From Syntrophaceae bacterium UBA6087 (GTDB taxonomy: Bacteria > Desulfobacterota > Desulfomonilia > UBA1062): 64,000 bases of DNA. The stretch covers positions 124,001 through 188,000 of the forward strand of contig DIXF01000017.1 of the NCBI GenBank assembly GCA_002448235.1, written 5' to 3'. The notes under the pieces are model-generated. The model worked only from the letters and a program-made list of their open reading frames with translations. It ran no database searches and had not been told where the DNA came from. Position numbers and translations under genes: made by a program. Shown piece after piece: positions 43,739-53,609 of the stretch (position 1 is the first letter of the stretch; each line of letters begins with the position of its first letter).

Positions 43739-45076
43739 ATGCTGTTCAACGATATAGGCCTTCTCGCGCCTGAAATCCTGCTGCCCCGCGAGGGCACGGA
43801 CCTCACGAGATGGGCCGTGGTTGCATGCGACCAGTACACCTCCCAGCCTGAGTACTGGGAGCGGGTCAGGGACTTCGTCGGACGGAGCCCTTCCACCTTC
43901 CACATCATCCTCCCCGAAGCCTATCTCGAGGAATGCGATTCGGAAGAAGCTGCCCGGAAGATCAACCGTACCATGACGGAGTACCTGGATAAGGACGTCC
44001 TCGTGCCGTGCAGCCCGGGCTTTATCCTCGTGGACCGTGCCACTGCCCATAAGAGCTCGCGCAAAGGGCTGGTAGTGGCCCTCGACCTCGAGCACTACGA
44101 TTTCCATGAAGGCTCCACGAGCCTTATCAGGGCAACCGAAGGCACCGTCATCGACAGGCTGCCTCCGAGGATAAAGATCAGGCAGGAGGCGCCCATCGAG
44201 TCTCCGCACATCATGGTGCTCATCGACGACCCTGGCAGGACCGTGATCGAGCCGCTGTTCAAGAAGGATCTCCGGAAGGTCTATGACTTCGACCTCATGG
44301 AAGGCAGCGGGCATATCCGGGGATATCTCGTGAGCGGCGAGCAGACGCTCGCCGAGGTTGCCGAGGCCCTGTCCAAGCTTGCCGATCCGGACGCGTTCCA
44401 GGAAAAGTACGGCGTGAAAGACCGCAATGTCCTTCTCTATGCCATGGGAGACGGAAACCACTCTCTGGCCACGGCAAAGGAGATCTGGGAAAAGCTCAAA
44501 AAGGATGCGCCGGACCCCGCCGGCGTCATGGGGCACCCGGCGCGGTTTGCGCTCGTGGAACTGGTCAACCTCCACAACGAAGCGCTTACCTTCGAGCCCA
44601 TCGACCGCGTGGTATTCAACTGCCCGGTGAACGACATGCTCAAGCGCATGGAATCGTATTATACCGCCCAGGGGTCGAGCTTTTCCGTGGACATGTGCGA
44701 TACGCGGGATGCGTTCCGGACGATTCCTCCGAGGCTCCCCGATACCCACAGGGTTTCGTTCGTCACCTCCGGCTCCTGCGGCATGATTTCCATCCGGAAC
44801 CCCAGGCTCACCCTGGAGGTGGGTACGCTCCAGTCGTTCCTCGACGAGTATATCAAGGACACGGGGATCAAGATCGACTATATCCACGGGGAGAAGATCG
44901 TCAACGAGCTTGCCTCGCGGCCGGATACCGTCGGCTTCTTCCTGCCGGCGATCTCCAAGTTCGACTTTTTCCGGACCATCGTCAAAGACGGGGTGCTGCC
45001 GCGCAAGACCTTCTCCATGGGCCATGCGGACGAGAAAAGGTTCTACCTGGAGTGCAGAAAGATCCTTCCGGGTTGA
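43739..45076 (+). CDS. DUF1015 family protein
   Basis: 445 aa. DUF1015 signature with the DGNHSLATAKEIW motif (Asp, Asn, His) in the middle and LVDRATAHKSSRKG earlier. Widespread and often linked to serine/amino-acid genes, function unknown (HSP33-like annotations exist but are unsupported). GTAAGGAGACATCTT precedes the ATG. It follows cam by 28 bases and precedes the aminotransferase by 70, so these three may form an operon. Confidence 0.85.
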   Translation: MLFNDIGLLAPEILLPREGTDLTRWAVVACDQYTSQPEYWERVRDFVGRSPSTFHIILPEAYLEECDSEEAARKINRTMTEYLDKDVLVPCSPGFILVDRATAHKSSRKGLVVALDLEHYDFHEGSTSLIRATEGTVIDRLPPRIKIRQEAPIESPHIMVLIDDPGRTVIEPLFKKDLRKVYDFDLMEGSGHIRGYLVSGEQTLAEVAEALSKLADPDAFQEKYGVKDRNVLLYAMGDGNHSLATAKEIWEKLKKDAPDPAGVMGHPARFALVELVNLHNEALTFEPIDRVVFNCPVNDMLKRMESYYTAQGSSFSVDMCDTRDAFRTIPPRLPDTHRVSFVTSGSCGMISIRNPRLTLEVGTLQSFLDEYIKDTGIKIDYIHGEKIVNELASRPDTVGFFLPAISKFDFFRTIVKDGVLPRKTFSMGHADEKRFYLECRKILPG

Positions 45077-45146
45077 TGTTTCCCTGGAGTCAGGCTAAGC
45101 TTGAGCGAGAGAAAGCTATTCGCGCGTTTCCTTCAGGAGGGATATC

Positions 45147-46307
45147 ATGGGACTGCACCTCAGTAACCGCCAGGAATGGGTTGCCCAGTCGGAGATCAGG
45201 AACATGTCCATCGAGTGCGAACGTCTCGGCGGCATCAACCTGGCACAGGGGGTGTGCGATCTCGAGGTACCGTTCGAGGTCAGGCAGGGCGCACACGACG
45301 CGATCGAAAGCGGGATAAACGTCTACACACGGTTCGACGGGCTCCGGGAGCTGAGGGAAGCCATTGCGAAAAAACACGAAGCTTCCACCGGAATCGCAGT
45401 GGACCCGGAAAACGAGGTCGTGGCGAGCGCAGGCACCACCGGCGCATTCTACTGCGCGGCCCTGGCCCTGCTGAATCCGGGAGACGAGGTCATCGTCTTC
45501 GAGCCCTTTTACAGCTATCACATCTCGACCCTGCGGGCTGCCGGCGCCGTCCCTGTCTATGTCAGGATGAGCCCGCCGGAGTGGTCCATCGATGAGCAGG
45601 AGCTCGAGCGGGCCGTCACGAAGCGCTGCAGGGCAATTATCCTCAATACCCCGTCCAATCCTTCGGGCAAGGTCTTCTCCCTGGGCGAGATCGAAGCCGT
45701 AGCGCGGCTCGCCGAACGCCATGACCTCTTCGTGTTCACCGACGAGATCTACGAGAACTTCGTCTATGGCGGGGTCACGCACATCCCCCCGGTCACGGTC
45801 GAGGGGATGCGAACGCGCACCATCACGATCTCCGGCTTTTCCAAGATCTTCAGCATCACGGGCTGGCGCGTCGGCTACTGCATCTGCGACAAAAAATGGG
45901 CCGGGAGCATCGGCTATTTCAACGACTTCATCTACGTATGCGCCCCTGCCCCGCTTCAGATGGGAGTCGTTCAGGGACTGAACGATCTCGGGCCGGGCTA
46001 TTATGAGGCGGTCGCCCGTGAGTACCTCTATAAGCGGGATCTCCTCTGCGCCTCACTGCGTAAGGCCGGGCTCGAGCCCTACGTGCCCTCGGGCGCCTAC
46101 TATGTGCTCACGGACATGAGCTCCGTCCCCGGGAAAGGGAGCAAGGAGAAGGCCATGCACTTCCTTCGAAGCACCGGCATTGCGTGTGTCCCGGGCAAGG
46201 CGTTCTATCACGACGATGCAGGTGAGAACCTGGCCAGGTTCTGCTTTGCAAAGGAAGACGGCATCCTGGAGAAGGCCTGCAGAAGTATCGAGGCATTCCG
46301 TCCTTAA
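45147..46307 (+). CDS. PLP-dependent aminotransferase, class I/II
   Basis: 386 aa, fold-type I. The PLP Lys lies in SGFSKIFSITGWRVGY, with the N of NTPSNPSGKV and TDEIYENFVYGG before it and the substrate Arg in the C-terminal ENLARFCFAKED. Resembles aspartate/aromatic aminotransferase of the PatA type. CAGGAGGGATATC precedes the ATG. Exact amino donor not decided. End of the cam-DUF1015 group. Confidence 0.85.
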   Translation: MGLHLSNRQEWVAQSEIRNMSIECERLGGINLAQGVCDLEVPFEVRQGAHDAIESGINVYTRFDGLRELREAIAKKHEASTGIAVDPENEVVASAGTTGAFYCAALALLNPGDEVIVFEPFYSYHISTLRAAGAVPVYVRMSPPEWSIDEQELERAVTKRCRAIILNTPSNPSGKVFSLGEIEAVARLAERHDLFVFTDEIYENFVYGGVTHIPPVTVEGMRTRTITISGFSKIFSITGWRVGYCICDKKWAGSIGYFNDFIYVCAPAPLQMGVVQGLNDLGPGYYEAVAREYLYKRDLLCASLRKAGLEPYVPSGAYYVLTDMSSVPGKGSKEKAMHFLRSTGIACVPGKAFYHDDAGENLARFCFAKEDGILEKACRSIEAFRP

Positions 46308-46498
46308 TACAAAAATACCGCAGACACCCTGAACCCGTAAACTCGCCTTACCAGTGCTGCGCTCATGCAGTACGAGGTCCGGATGCAAAGAACGCACACG
46401 GGAATAAGCAGGCCCATTTCTCTCTCAATTTTCTCATCCGAACAACCGAAATATTAAGAGATCGCGTAGAGACTAACTGCATAGAAACGGAGGAACGC

Positions 46499-46996
46499 AT
46501 GAAAGAATCCCCTTACCTGAAAGGACGGGACGATCTCATCGAGACATTGAAGAAGGTCCCCTTTCTTAATTCCTATGCAGACAAATTCTTAAGAAAAATT
46601 CTAGAGCTGAGCAAACTCCGGAGATACCAGGCCGACGAGGTCATCACCAGGCAGGGAGAGTACGACTGCTGGCTGTATGTGATCCTTGCAGGCGAGGTGA
46701 AGGTGGTCAAGAACGAAGAGGAGATCGCCAGGCTCGACGCCCAGGGCGGAACGTTCGGAGAACTTTCCGTTATCGACGGAGAAGCGCGGTCTGCATCTGT
46801 CTTTGCGGTATCGGACAACACCACCTGCCTTGCCATAGACGGCGCCTTCCTCGACCGGCTGGAGAACGACGACCGGACCGAGTTCGAGGCGGTTTATTAC
46901 CGGCTTATTGCAGAGATCCTGGCTCACCGCCTGCGGACGACGAGCACCGAGTTTTCACGACTGAAACAGGCATTGGAGTTCCTCAATAAAATCTGA
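46499..46996 (+). CDS. stand-alone cyclic-nucleotide-binding domain protein
   Basis: 165 aa, a Crp-type CNB domain (about residues 20-140) without a DNA-binding domain. The phosphate-binding cassette FGELSVIDGEARSAS keeps the Glu and Arg needed for cAMP or cGMP. A C-terminal helix follows. CGGAGGAACGC precedes the ATG. It lies 19 bases upstream of the TPR/barrel gene and a few genes upstream of a class III cyclase on the same strand, so it may be the receptor of that cyclase. Possible effector by protein-protein contact. Confidence 0.85.
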   Translation: MKESPYLKGRDDLIETLKKVPFLNSYADKFLRKILELSKLRRYQADEVITRQGEYDCWLYVILAGEVKVVKNEEEIARLDAQGGTFGELSVIDGEARSASVFAVSDNTTCLAIDGAFLDRLENDDRTEFEAVYYRLIAEILAHRLRTTSTEFSRLKQALEFLNKI

Positions 46997-47015
46997 GCGG
47001 AGGTTTTTAAAGAAA

Positions 47016-48401
47016 ATGATCCCGTCTCCGGATAATATGAAAAAGGCAGCGCTTAAGGCTTTCTCGTTTTTTATCGTGGCTTCAACCCTGGCTTTCAGTG
47101 CGGCAGGCCTCTCACCCTCCCCTGCCCTGGCGGCAGAAACTGCGGACCCGGGCCTGAGAGACCAGGCAAAGGGACACTTCGAAAACAGGGAGTTCGATAA
47201 GGCGTTTGAAACATATTTTGAGCTCTTCCGGCAAAGCCCGGGGGACCCGGATGTCAATTTCAACCTCGGCAGGGCGGCCTTTGAGGCCGGGGATTACGAA
47301 TCTGCGATCATGGCCTTCGAGCGTGTACTGATAAGCAGGCCCGATGCCGCACGGGCAAAGCTCGAGATCGCCAGAACATATTACAAGCTCGGATCGCTCG
47401 AATCGGCCGAACAGTATTTCCAGGAAGTGCTCGCCATCAACCCCCCGGAGAATGTGCAATCCAACATCAAGCAGTATATAACGGCCATCAGGGCATCGAA
47501 GAAAGAACACTTCCTTTCCGGCAAGATAGCTGTGGGCATGGATTTCGATGACAACGTGAATGCTGCTCCCACGAGCTCGGACATAGAAATCAACACCACG
47601 CTGGGCGGATTGATGACCGTGACCGTTGACCGGCCGGATAAAGACCAGATCTACACGAGCATGGCGAATTTGAATTATCTGTACCGGCCCCTGGACAGTG
47701 CAGTATCGTGGAAGTTTTCAGGGATGAATTACAATGCGGTCTACCGGGATTCGAAGGACCTCGATGTAAACCTGTTCGATATCAAATCCGGCGTCAGCAT
47801 CGGAAGGGACAGGGCTGTATGGGACATCTACGGGCTCACGAACCACCTGAATCTGGATAACAGCCAGTATCTTCGCTCCTATGGCCTGGGAACCACCCTG
47901 GGATACACGGTGAACCCCTTCTTCCTGATAAGCATGGACAGTAAATACAAGGCAAAGAGCTATTTCGACAACAACGACAAGGATGCGAAAAACGTCAGCG
48001 TGTCCCTGTCCCCGGTATTTGTTTACGGCCGCCACCGCCTGTCGTTGAGCCTTGGCTGGGAGTATGAAAACGCCAGAGAGGATGTTTATACCTATACAAA
48101 GCTCAGCAGCATCGCAAGCTACGAGATACGGCTGCCGTACGATGCGACTGTGTATGTAAGCTACTGGTACCAGGGTACGGGTTACAAGGATGTCTATCCC
48201 CTGTTCAGCAAAAAACGTGACGATGACGTGCAGTACATCTCGGCAGGCCTCGCCAAGACGGTCTCTGTCTGGAAATCCGAGCCCCTTGATTACAGGATGG
48301 ATGTAAACCTCAATTACACCTACACCAAATCCGATTCCAGCATCGACCTTTATGCCTACACGAAGAATGTGATCTCTGCAAACCTGTCGATCGGGTTTTA
48401 A
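47016..48401 (+). CDS. TPR plus outer-membrane barrel protein (Slam/DUF560-like)
   Basis: 461 aa with signal peptide (start at 47016; the ATG at 47037 is also possible). TPR repeats cover about residues 47-150 (PDVNFNLGRAAFEAGDYESA). After a short linker comes a barrel of alternating strands, beginning GKIAVGMDFDDNVNAAPTSS and ending in SANLSIGF. This order and the DNVNAAP start match Slam (surface lipoprotein assembly modulator) proteins, which help move TbpB-like cargo across the outer membrane. The next gene encodes a protein with a TbpB-like end, as expected for a cargo. Gap to that gene is 14 bases. Confidence 0.75.
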   Translation: MIPSPDNMKKAALKAFSFFIVASTLAFSAAGLSPSPALAAETADPGLRDQAKGHFENREFDKAFETYFELFRQSPGDPDVNFNLGRAAFEAGDYESAIMAFERVLISRPDAARAKLEIARTYYKLGSLESAEQYFQEVLAINPPENVQSNIKQYITAIRASKKEHFLSGKIAVGMDFDDNVNAAPTSSDIEINTTLGGLMTVTVDRPDKDQIYTSMANLNYLYRPLDSAVSWKFSGMNYNAVYRDSKDLDVNLFDIKSGVSIGRDRAVWDIYGLTNHLNLDNSQYLRSYGLGTTLGYTVNPFFLISMDSKYKAKSYFDNNDKDAKNVSVSLSPVFVYGRHRLSLSLGWEYENAREDVYTYTKLSSIASYEIRLPYDATVYVSYWYQGTGYKDVYPLFSKKRDDDVQYISAGLAKTVSVWKSEPLDYRMDVNLNYTYTKSDSSIDLYAYTKNVISANLSIGF

Positions 48402-48415
48402 GAAGGGAGAGACCC

Positions 48416-51235
48416 ATGATAAAAAACATAATCCTTCTTCTGTTCGCCTTTTCATCCCTGCTTATCACCGATGCGTCGGTTGCCCTGGCACAGGCCGGCG
48501 AGCAGGTAGGATCTGTGATCGCTGTCCGCGGAAAGGTTATTGCCTTCGATACGAAGGGGGTAACGAGGGATCTCTCTCTTAAAAGCCCCATATTCGGGAA
48601 GGATACGATCAAGACCGGCCCCCAGGGAAGGATACAGGTCCTTTTTTCGGACAACACGATCATTAGTCTCGGCAAGGAAAGCCGGATGGAGATCACCGAG
48701 CATTTCTGGAAGCCCGACCAGAAGACCGGGGCCATGAAGACAAAGGTAAAAGAAGGCGTTTTCCGCGTCATGGGCGGCGCCATAGCAAAAGACAGTCCCG
48801 AATCCTTCACCACGGAGACCCCGGCCGCAACCATCGGGATCAGAGGATCCATGTACGCCGGCAGGGTCGGCCAGGGAACGCTCGATGTAGTATTTGAAGG
48901 CGGAAAGGGCATCTATGTCATGAACGATGCAGGACAGGTATCTATCAACCGTCCAGGTTTCGGTACACACATCCGGAGCGTGGGAAACCCGCCCGAGAAA
49001 CCGAAACGGATCAGCACCCAGGTTGTATCCGGCCTCAATAATGACCTGTCTGTAAGCGATCAGGCGGAAGAAGAGGAAACTACTGCTCCGGCCCAGGAGG
49101 GTGGGGATGAAACAACTGCCCCTGCCCAGGAAGGTGACGATGGAGCATCCTCGCCTGCACAGGAGGGTGAAATTGCTCCTGCCGACCAAGACCAGACCGA
49201 TGAGAGCAGCACTGGAGATCAACCATCCGAAAACAATGATCAGACTTCCTCGGATGCCGGAACCGGCTCCGGCGAACAGAACCAGACGGGTCAGGAAGGG
49301 GATACAGGCGCCGGTTTGTCAACTTTTAGTTCAATAAATGCTTCCCCGACAGACTACACTGCTGCTCCGATCGAAGCTCCGATCGAGCCGTTTCCCATCA
49401 CGACCCCTTATCTTGATCCGAAAGAGGTAATCCCTGTCCCTGACCCGATTCAGGAGATTCCTGGGATTCCGGAGATCCCTGGGATTTCCATGTCCGGCGA
49501 GAGCATGAGTGCGCTTGCCGACATGGATGACTACTGGAATTCCAACAACAATGTTTTTTATTCAGAGAGCCTGACCGCAACTTCCAGCGCAGGCCTCATC
49601 GAATGTTCTTTGACTGCACCGGACAGCACGGTACATACCTTCACCTTTTCAATCGCTTCGTACAATCCCGGTGGAACCTACTCACCTTCCGCGGTCCAGG
49701 TATCCTCCGGGCCCTATACGATAAACCTCCTGGGCGCCGACCGGACGTTTACCTGGAAGATATCATCGGACCCGCTCGGGGAGTTTGCATTTTACGAAAC
49801 GCTGGGCAGTTTCACTCAGACAGCGACATATGAGTATGCAGAGCTTGGATATATGGGTGTGCCGTCGACATCGACTCCCCTTACCGACGGGATAGATTTC
49901 TATAAGGGACGGGGGCTGGGATTCGAGATCATCGGACCTGTTCCAAGCACCGCACGCAAAGACTTCGGTGCAGGAAACGCAGCCATGGAGGTCAACTGGC
50001 TCAACGGAAAGGCCATCGGCGTGATGGACTTCGACAGCGACGGGGCATCGGACCCGGCCATGAGCGATTCAAAGGGCCTTTTATATTTCTTCGGCACTGT
50101 CGACAGGACGACCGGAGCCCTGACAGATGTCCGGTTCCTCGGTGACAGGGGCCCCGAGGAAGCCGATCCCACCGGCCCGGTGGCATGGATCGAAGGAAGC
50201 ACGTTCTCCGGTCAATTCTACGGATCCGATAATCAGGGATTCGGATTCATGGGCACCGGAAATGACTATGACGTCAACTCGGCCATGACTACGAGGGTCG
50301 GCACCTCACGCCTTGAAGGAGCGATGTTCAGGGATGTCCAGGATCCTACGGACGCGACCTCGCCCACGGGATCCGCAACGTTTTCCGGGTTCGTGGTCGG
50401 AGTTGCCGAACGGATGAGCAACCTCACAATTGCCCGCAGGAGATTCATGAACACCGATGCAAACGATTTCGGTCTGAGCATTAATCGGGAGATGGGAACC
50501 GTCGCCGGGACGCTCTCGGCATTTGATGCCATGTATCCGCCCGATATATTCCTTTCCAATATCGAAATAGGCAGCAGCCATGGGTCGGCCTATGTTCTGG
50601 ATGACAATTTCGCCGCCCTTCTCGGGGATACGGGAAACGATTCCGTAAACGTCTTCGCTACAGCGGGCGGGCTAAAGCCCTATGCGAGCTACCTCGTCAC
50701 AGCGAAGCCCGACGAACAGATTAACGAATACGTAACCTGGGGATACTGGGAAATCGCGTATTTCGATCCTACCTCTCCGGATCCCTCGAATCCCGAGAGC
50801 TATCACGTCCACCAGCCCGGCGCCTTCTGGATCGCAGGCGAACGCACGAGCCCGACGGTTATACAGAGCATGGTGACCAACAGCTTCACCGGTCAGTACA
50901 TCGGCACAGCACATGGTGTTCAGTTCACCTCGACCACCCCGCTGCAGCCTCTGACCAACGGCATGACGAACATCACGGTCGACTTCGATCTTTCAGCCAC
51001 GAACCCTGTCTCGGGAACCATCCAGTTTGACCAGGTCACATTCAATCTGCTGGGTGGGAACGTCTACAGCACGAGCTCGCAGTTCTTTGCCGATACCTTT
51101 ATCGGGGCAATTGACGCAGGAGATGCTCATGGCGCCTTCTATGGACCCAACGCGAATGCCGTGGGAGGCAACTTCAAGGCAGAGGACGGCGGCGTCACGT
51201 ACATGGGTGTTTTCGGTGGAGCCAGGCTGCCGTAG
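48416..51235 (+). CDS. FecR-domain protein with acidic repeat linker and TbpB-like C-terminus
   Basis: 939 aa, signal peptide (about 1-25), no lipobox Cys. The FecR domain is at about residues 30-190 (VGSVIAVRGKVIAF, TIKTGPQGRIQVLF, TIGIRGS). An acidic linker at about 215-310 carries direct repeats APAQEGGDE/APAQEGDDG/SPAQEGE and rich E, D, Q, T. The long C-terminal part has beta strands and ends FYGPNANAVGG, then GGVTYMGVFGGARL, the hallmark end of TbpB-like Slam cargos. So it is probably exported by the preceding Slam-like protein. No partner sigma/FecA receptor is nearby, so it is not a classic FecR anti-sigma regulator. Confidence 0.8.
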   Translation: MIKNIILLLFAFSSLLITDASVALAQAGEQVGSVIAVRGKVIAFDTKGVTRDLSLKSPIFGKDTIKTGPQGRIQVLFSDNTIISLGKESRMEITEHFWKPDQKTGAMKTKVKEGVFRVMGGAIAKDSPESFTTETPAATIGIRGSMYAGRVGQGTLDVVFEGGKGIYVMNDAGQVSINRPGFGTHIRSVGNPPEKPKRISTQVVSGLNNDLSVSDQAEEEETTAPAQEGGDETTAPAQEGDDGASSPAQEGEIAPADQDQTDESSTGDQPSENNDQTSSDAGTGSGEQNQTGQEGDTGAGLSTFSSINASPTDYTAAPIEAPIEPFPITTPYLDPKEVIPVPDPIQEIPGIPEIPGISMSGESMSALADMDDYWNSNNNVFYSESLTATSSAGLIECSLTAPDSTVHTFTFSIASYNPGGTYSPSAVQVSSGPYTINLLGADRTFTWKISSDPLGEFAFYETLGSFTQTATYEYAELGYMGVPSTSTPLTDGIDFYKGRGLGFEIIGPVPSTARKDFGAGNAAMEVNWLNGKAIGVMDFDSDGASDPAMSDSKGLLYFFGTVDRTTGALTDVRFLGDRGPEEADPTGPVAWIEGSTFSGQFYGSDNQGFGFMGTGNDYDVNSAMTTRVGTSRLEGAMFRDVQDPTDATSPTGSATFSGFVVGVAERMSNLTIARRRFMNTDANDFGLSINREMGTVAGTLSAFDAMYPPDIFLSNIEIGSSHGSAYVLDDNFAALLGDTGNDSVNVFATAGGLKPYASYLVTAKPDEQINEYVTWGYWEIAYFDPTSPDPSNPESYHVHQPGAFWIAGERTSPTVIQSMVTNSFTGQYIGTAHGVQFTSTTPLQPLTNGMTNITVDFDLSATNPVSGTIQFDQVTFNLLGGNVYSTSSQFFADTFIGAIDAGDAHGAFYGPNANAVGGNFKAEDGGVTYMGVFGGARLP

Positions 51236-51255
51236 GTGAAGCAGATACTTCACAT

Positions 51256-53496
51256 ATGAAGGACAAGCTCATCACCCTTATCAGGCCCTCGCCCTTCAAG
51301 ATGGGGTGCCTTCTCATCCTGGCCTCGTGCATGCTGTTCTACTCCTTCGGCAAGATCAAGCCCGAACTGCTTTCTTCCATGGACAATCAGATTACGAGCG
51401 CGATGTTCCGCTGGCGAGGGTCTGCCGAGACAACAAACAAAGTCGTCATCGTGGATATCGACGAGAAGAGCCTGAAGAAGATCGGCCAATGGCCCTGGCC
51501 CCGGGACGTTGTAGCCCGGCTTGTCAGATCCCTTCATACCTCAGGCGCAAAGGTCATCGGGTTCGATATCGTTTTTGCTGAAAAAGACAGGACCTCCATT
51601 GTCGAGTATCTCGACGATTTTTCGAGGCTCATACCCGATGAAAAGGTCGCAAAAGAGCTCGAACGCATCAGGCTCAGGGAAGATCTCAATCATGATATCG
51701 AACTGGGAAGGGCCGTTTCAGAAGCCCCTGTCGTTCTGGGATACGTATTTCAGCTCCAGGACGATGGTCTGGGAGATGAAAACGAAACCCCCTTTCCTTC
51801 TTCCTCCATCAGAATATCCCCATCCGGCCTCGGGCACAACGACCTGAGCCTCATTTCCGGCTATCGCTCAATACTCAACATTGAAGAAATTGCCCAGGCC
51901 CCGACAGAAGGTTTCCTCAACGTGTTTCCCGATTCATCGGGCATGGTTCGCAAGGTGCCGCTCTTCATGGAATTAAAAGGCATCCCCTATCCCTCTGTTG
52001 CGCTTGAGATGGTCAGGACGGCCTTGAGCGAGCAGGAGATCGTCATTCATGCATCCAGCCAGAAGTCGGGAGACAAAAACGCCGTCATGGGGGTTTCGGT
52101 CGGGAATATTTTTATCCCGACCGATGACAAAGGGCAGGCCATGGTCAATTTCCGCGGCCCGGTGAAAACCTTTGAATACATCTCTGCAGCGGACGTCATT
52201 GACGGGCTGCATACGGACCGTATCAAAGATAAATACGTACTCGTGGGGACTTCGGCTTCAGGCCTGCTCGATTTTCACGCGATTCCTTTCTCCGGTGTTT
52301 TCCCCGGAGTGGAAATTCAGGCCACCATCATCGATAATATCGTAACAGAATCTCTCTTCACATATGATATCTTTACCGAGATCGGGCTCACCTATTCCAT
52401 AATCATTGCAGAGGGCATACTGCTCACCGCCCTGCTCGCCTATACAGGGGCAGTCACGGGCGGCCTGGCCGGGCTCCTGTGCATCGTCTGCATGGTTACC
52501 GGGAATTATTACCTGTTCTTTCTCAAGGGGAAGCTCCTGGGGATTACCTATCCCCTCGCCACGATAATAACGCTCTTCCTCATCGTGACACTGTTCAACT
52601 ACTTTTCCGAGTTTCGAAAAAAGCAGTTTATCCAGGGTGCTTTCAACCGATACGTTTCCCCCGTGGTGGTGAACGAGCTCATGAGACAGCCCGAGAAGCT
52701 CACCCTCTCGGGAGAAGTTAAAACCCTTACCATCCTCTTCAGCGACATCAGGGACTTTACCTCCATATCGGAGGGCATGGACCCGAAGAGGCTCGGCACG
52801 TTCATGAATGTCTATCTCACCGCCATGAGCGACGTCATCATGGAGAACCGCGGGATGGTAGATAAATACATAGGCGACGCAATCGTTGCCATCTGGGGCG
52901 CCCCGCTTGACAATACAGACCATGCCCGCCACGGTGTGCTCGCAGCTCTCCGGATGAAACACACATTACAAACCCTGCGGCAAAAATGGCAGCGGCAGGG
53001 CCTTCCCATGGTCGATATCGGGATCGGCATCAATACCGGGCTCACCAGCGTAGGAAATTTCGGCAGCGAGAGCCGGTTCGAATACACGGTACTCGGCGAC
53101 AACGTCAACGTCGCCTCACGGCTGGAGGGGCTGAATAAAATCTATGGAACGACCATCATAATCTCCCAGTTCACCAGAGATGCCTTAAACGGTGAGTTTT
53201 TCTGCCGGAAGATCGATACCGTGCAGGTCAAAGGAAAGAGCGTTCCCATAGAGATCTCCGAGCCCCTTGTCGAGGGCCGGCCGGATCCTCTTCTGAAAGA
53301 GGAAGTAGAGCTTTTTGAAAAAGCCCTGGGACTCTATCGGGAGCGTTATTTCGCTCAAGCACTTAATATTATTCAAGATCTGCAGGTCAAGAATCCCTGC
53401 CGCCTTTACGAGCTTTATCTGGAACGGATCGGGAATTATCTCGCCTGCCCTCCCCCGCCTGACTGGCATGGGGTCCATGCGTTTGAGACAAAATAG
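51256..53496 (+). CDS. CHASE2-domain adenylate/guanylate cyclase (class III)
   Basis: 746 aa. N-terminal helix (about 16-34), extracytoplasmic CHASE2 sensor (about 45-330), three helices (about 355-430), then a class III cyclase. The metal-binding Asp pair is at 497 (FSDIRDF) and 541 (KYIGDAI), 44 apart as expected, and the LGDNVNVASRLE motif follows. A C-terminal helical tail completes it. The specificity-determining residues were not resolved, so cAMP or cGMP stays open, cAMP more likely by family. The cluster's CNB protein could be its receptor. CHASE2 cyclases with neighbouring FecR proteins recur in this kind of bacterium. Confidence 0.88.
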   Translation: MKDKLITLIRPSPFKMGCLLILASCMLFYSFGKIKPELLSSMDNQITSAMFRWRGSAETTNKVVIVDIDEKSLKKIGQWPWPRDVVARLVRSLHTSGAKVIGFDIVFAEKDRTSIVEYLDDFSRLIPDEKVAKELERIRLREDLNHDIELGRAVSEAPVVLGYVFQLQDDGLGDENETPFPSSSIRISPSGLGHNDLSLISGYRSILNIEEIAQAPTEGFLNVFPDSSGMVRKVPLFMELKGIPYPSVALEMVRTALSEQEIVIHASSQKSGDKNAVMGVSVGNIFIPTDDKGQAMVNFRGPVKTFEYISAADVIDGLHTDRIKDKYVLVGTSASGLLDFHAIPFSGVFPGVEIQATIIDNIVTESLFTYDIFTEIGLTYSIIIAEGILLTALLAYTGAVTGGLAGLLCIVCMVTGNYYLFFLKGKLLGITYPLATIITLFLIVTLFNYFSEFRKKQFIQGAFNRYVSPVVVNELMRQPEKLTLSGEVKTLTILFSDIRDFTSISEGMDPKRLGTFMNVYLTAMSDVIMENRGMVDKYIGDAIVAIWGAPLDNTDHARHGVLAALRMKHTLQTLRQKWQRQGLPMVDIGIGINTGLTSVGNFGSESRFEYTVLGDNVNVASRLEGLNKIYGTTIIISQFTRDALNGEFFCRKIDTVQVKGKSVPIEISEPLVEGRPDPLLKEEVELFEKALGLYRERYFAQALNIIQDLQVKNPCRLYELYLERIGNYLACPPPPDWHGVHAFETK

Positions 53497-53550
53497 CAGA
53501 CAGGGACAGCCCCTTGCGAGACAGTCAACAGCTGTGAATCAGGATAATAA

Positions 53551-53583
53551 AACGCCGCCCCGGTCTAAAACCGGGGCGGCGTT
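53551..53583 (+). terminator. strong intrinsic terminator between the cyclase and hppA
   Basis: AACGCCGCCCCGGT pairs perfectly with ACCGGGGCGGCGTT (14-bp stem, loop CTAAA), followed by CTTTGTT. The A-run on the other side lets it work for the convergent hppA as well, so it is probably bidirectional. Confidence 0.85.
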
Positions 53584-53609
53584 CTTTGTTGCCTTAGATT
53601 AGCCTTGTA

